Shown in pieces: positions 13,532-14,244 of a DNA stretch of 14,244 nucleotides (positions within the stretch are counted from its first letter, which is position 1; every line of letters starts with the position of its first letter). Origin of the DNA: Pseudomonadota bacterium (GTDB lineage Bacteria > Pseudomonadota > Gammaproteobacteria > Burkholderiales > Burkholderiaceae_C); assembly GCA_023460715.1 (NCBI GenBank), contig JAEWPH010000209.1, positions 1-14,244 of the forward strand, read 5' to 3'. The notes beneath the pieces are model-generated. The model worked only from the letters and a program-made list of their open reading frames with translations. It was not told the origin of the DNA and made no database searches. The position numbers and the translations under genes were made by a program.

Positions 13532-14092
13532 ATGAGCCGCACCCCGCAGCACACCCTCGCGACCGCCCCCGAAGCCAGCCGCCCGCTGATGGAGCGGGCC
13601 ATCGCCAACAACGGCTACCTGCCCAACCTGATCGGCGTGCTGGCCGATGCGCCCGTGGCGCTGGAGACCTACCTCACGGTCTCCGGCATCAACGGCCGTG
13701 CCAGCCTGCCGCTGGCCGAACGCGAGGTGGTGCAGATCACGGCCGCGCGCATCCACGGCTGTGGCTTCTGCGTGGCGGGACACACGGCCGTCGCCACCAA
13801 GAAGGCGCAATTGCCGGCCACGCAGGTACTGGCGCTGCAGAACGGCCAGCCCACCGGCGACGCGCGGCTGGATGCCGTGGCCGACTTCACCACGGCCGTC
13901 ATCGCCACGCGCGGCGCGGTGCCCGATGCGGCACTGGCCGCCTGGCGCGGGGCCGGCTATGGCGACGACCAGGCGCTCGAAGTGGTGCTGGGCGTGAGCC
14001 TGGCCACGCTGTGCAACTTCGCCAACAACCTGGCGCAGAGCGACATCAACCCCGAACTGCAGCCGTTCGCGCACGGCCGCTTCGCCGCATGA
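13532..14092 (+). CDS. Carboxymuconolactone decarboxylase / AhpD-like family protein
   Basis: A 186-residue member of the CMD/AhpD superfamily. The core contains EREVVQITAARIHGCGFCVAGH with the catalytic-type Cys77-x-x-Cys80-x-x-x-His84 motif and Glu65 upstream, as in peroxidase-active AhpD-like proteins. The C-terminal part has a second helical repeat with LEVVLGVSLATLCNFANNLA. Length is typical of the two-repeat members. The likely role is thiol-dependent peroxide reduction or detoxification rather than protocatechuate-pathway decarboxylation, because the CxxC pair is intact. The start at 13532 is supported by GGAG at 13523-13526; an in-frame ATG at 13499 has no ribosome site. Its stop overlaps the start of the next gene as ATGA, indicating translational coupling. 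The upstream AraC gene is a plausible regulator. Confidence 0.88.
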   Translation: MSRTPQHTLATAPEASRPLMERAIANNGYLPNLIGVLADAPVALETYLTVSGINGRASLPLAEREVVQITAARIHGCGFCVAGHTAVATKKAQLPATQVLALQNGQPTGDARLDAVADFTTAVIATRGAVPDAALAAWRGAGYGDDQALEVVLGVSLATLCNFANNLAQSDINPELQPFAHGRFAA

Positions 14093-14244
14093 GCGCCGCC
14101 ATCGATCAGACCCTGCGCTTCGTGCCGCAGGCCACCCGCGACTGGCTGGCCGCGCAGGCCGCCGCGCTGGACACCAGCGCCGCCGCCGCGCCCGAGGTGC
14201 TGCGCCGGCTGGGCGATGCCGGCCTGCTGCGCGTGGGCGTGCCG
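14089..14244 (+). CDS. Probable acyl-CoA dehydrogenase family protein, N-terminal part (runs off right edge)
   Basis: The frame is open from the ATG at 14089 to the window end (52 codons). The visible sequence has an amphipathic first helix (TRDWLAAQAAALD) and then EVLRRLGDAGLLRVGVP, which matches the 'LaeaGLLgvgvPeeyGG' entry of acyl-CoA dehydrogenases and their relatives. The start overlaps the CMD stop by ATGA, so the two genes are translationally coupled. With only the N-terminal helix visible, related flavin monooxygenases of the same fold (DszC/HpaB-like) cannot be excluded. Confidence 0.6.
   Translation, partial: MSAAIDQTLRFVPQATRDWLAAQAAALDTSAAAAPEVLRRLGDAGLLRVGVP

Overview
The window looks like chromosomal DNA of a high-GC betaproteobacterium, most likely a Comamonadaceae member (Acidovorax-like). 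The reasons are GC-rich codon use with G/C third positions, the gene families present, and two copies of a short intergenic repeat (about 9071-9128 and 11226-11281) of the kind I recall from Acidovorax, Delftia and Comamonas genomes. No rRNA, tRNA, CRISPR array or intact insertion sequence was seen.

Layout. 1-1666, minus strand: macA-macB operon for a tripartite efflux pump, with macB running off the left edge. 1916-4429, plus strand: a class V PLP aminotransferase of the alanine-glyoxylate/serine-pyruvate type, then a DUF445 membrane protein. 4430-7440: an accessory-looking block with patchier, lower GC. It holds a minus-strand XRE-type regulator (4477-4905), a divergent 72-residue ORF (5105-5323), a gap of about 400 bp, a coiled-coil lipoprotein-like gene (5740-6798), a decayed 3' fragment of a second DUF445 gene (about 6799-6960), and a small hydrophobic DUF697-like protein (7037-7417). 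7455-8990, minus strand: a GlcD-type FAD-linked oxidase. 9154-11160, minus strand: a UvrD/Rep-like SF1 helicase, bracketed by the two repeat copies. 11300-12199, minus strand: a LysR regulator. 12417-13406, plus strand: a divergent AraC regulator. 13532-14244, plus strand: a carboxymuconolactone decarboxylase (AhpD-like) gene overlapping by ATGA with the start of a probable acyl-CoA dehydrogenase that runs off the right edge.

How the genes may work together. MacA and MacB form one pump. The glycolate oxidase-type subunit makes glyoxylate and the aminotransferase could convert glyoxylate to glycine, but the two are separated by the accessory block, so a functional link is only inferred. The CMD and acyl-CoA dehydrogenase genes look like one transcription unit, possibly controlled by the adjacent AraC protein. 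The XRE gene and the 72-residue ORF share a divergent control region.

The most interesting signals are regulatory. A 12-base motif (TATAGTTACGTG) and a 10-base motif (GTTTGATTTA) occur together both upstream of the XRE gene and upstream of the lipoprotein gene, each time within a palindrome of ACGT-centred half-sites. Several GCGAGCA half-sites, including a 12-bp direct repeat, fill the lysR/araC intergenic region. An 11-bp-phased repeat lies upstream of macA. I did not find a clear novel multi-gene system. The accessory block 4430-7440 is the best place to look for one.
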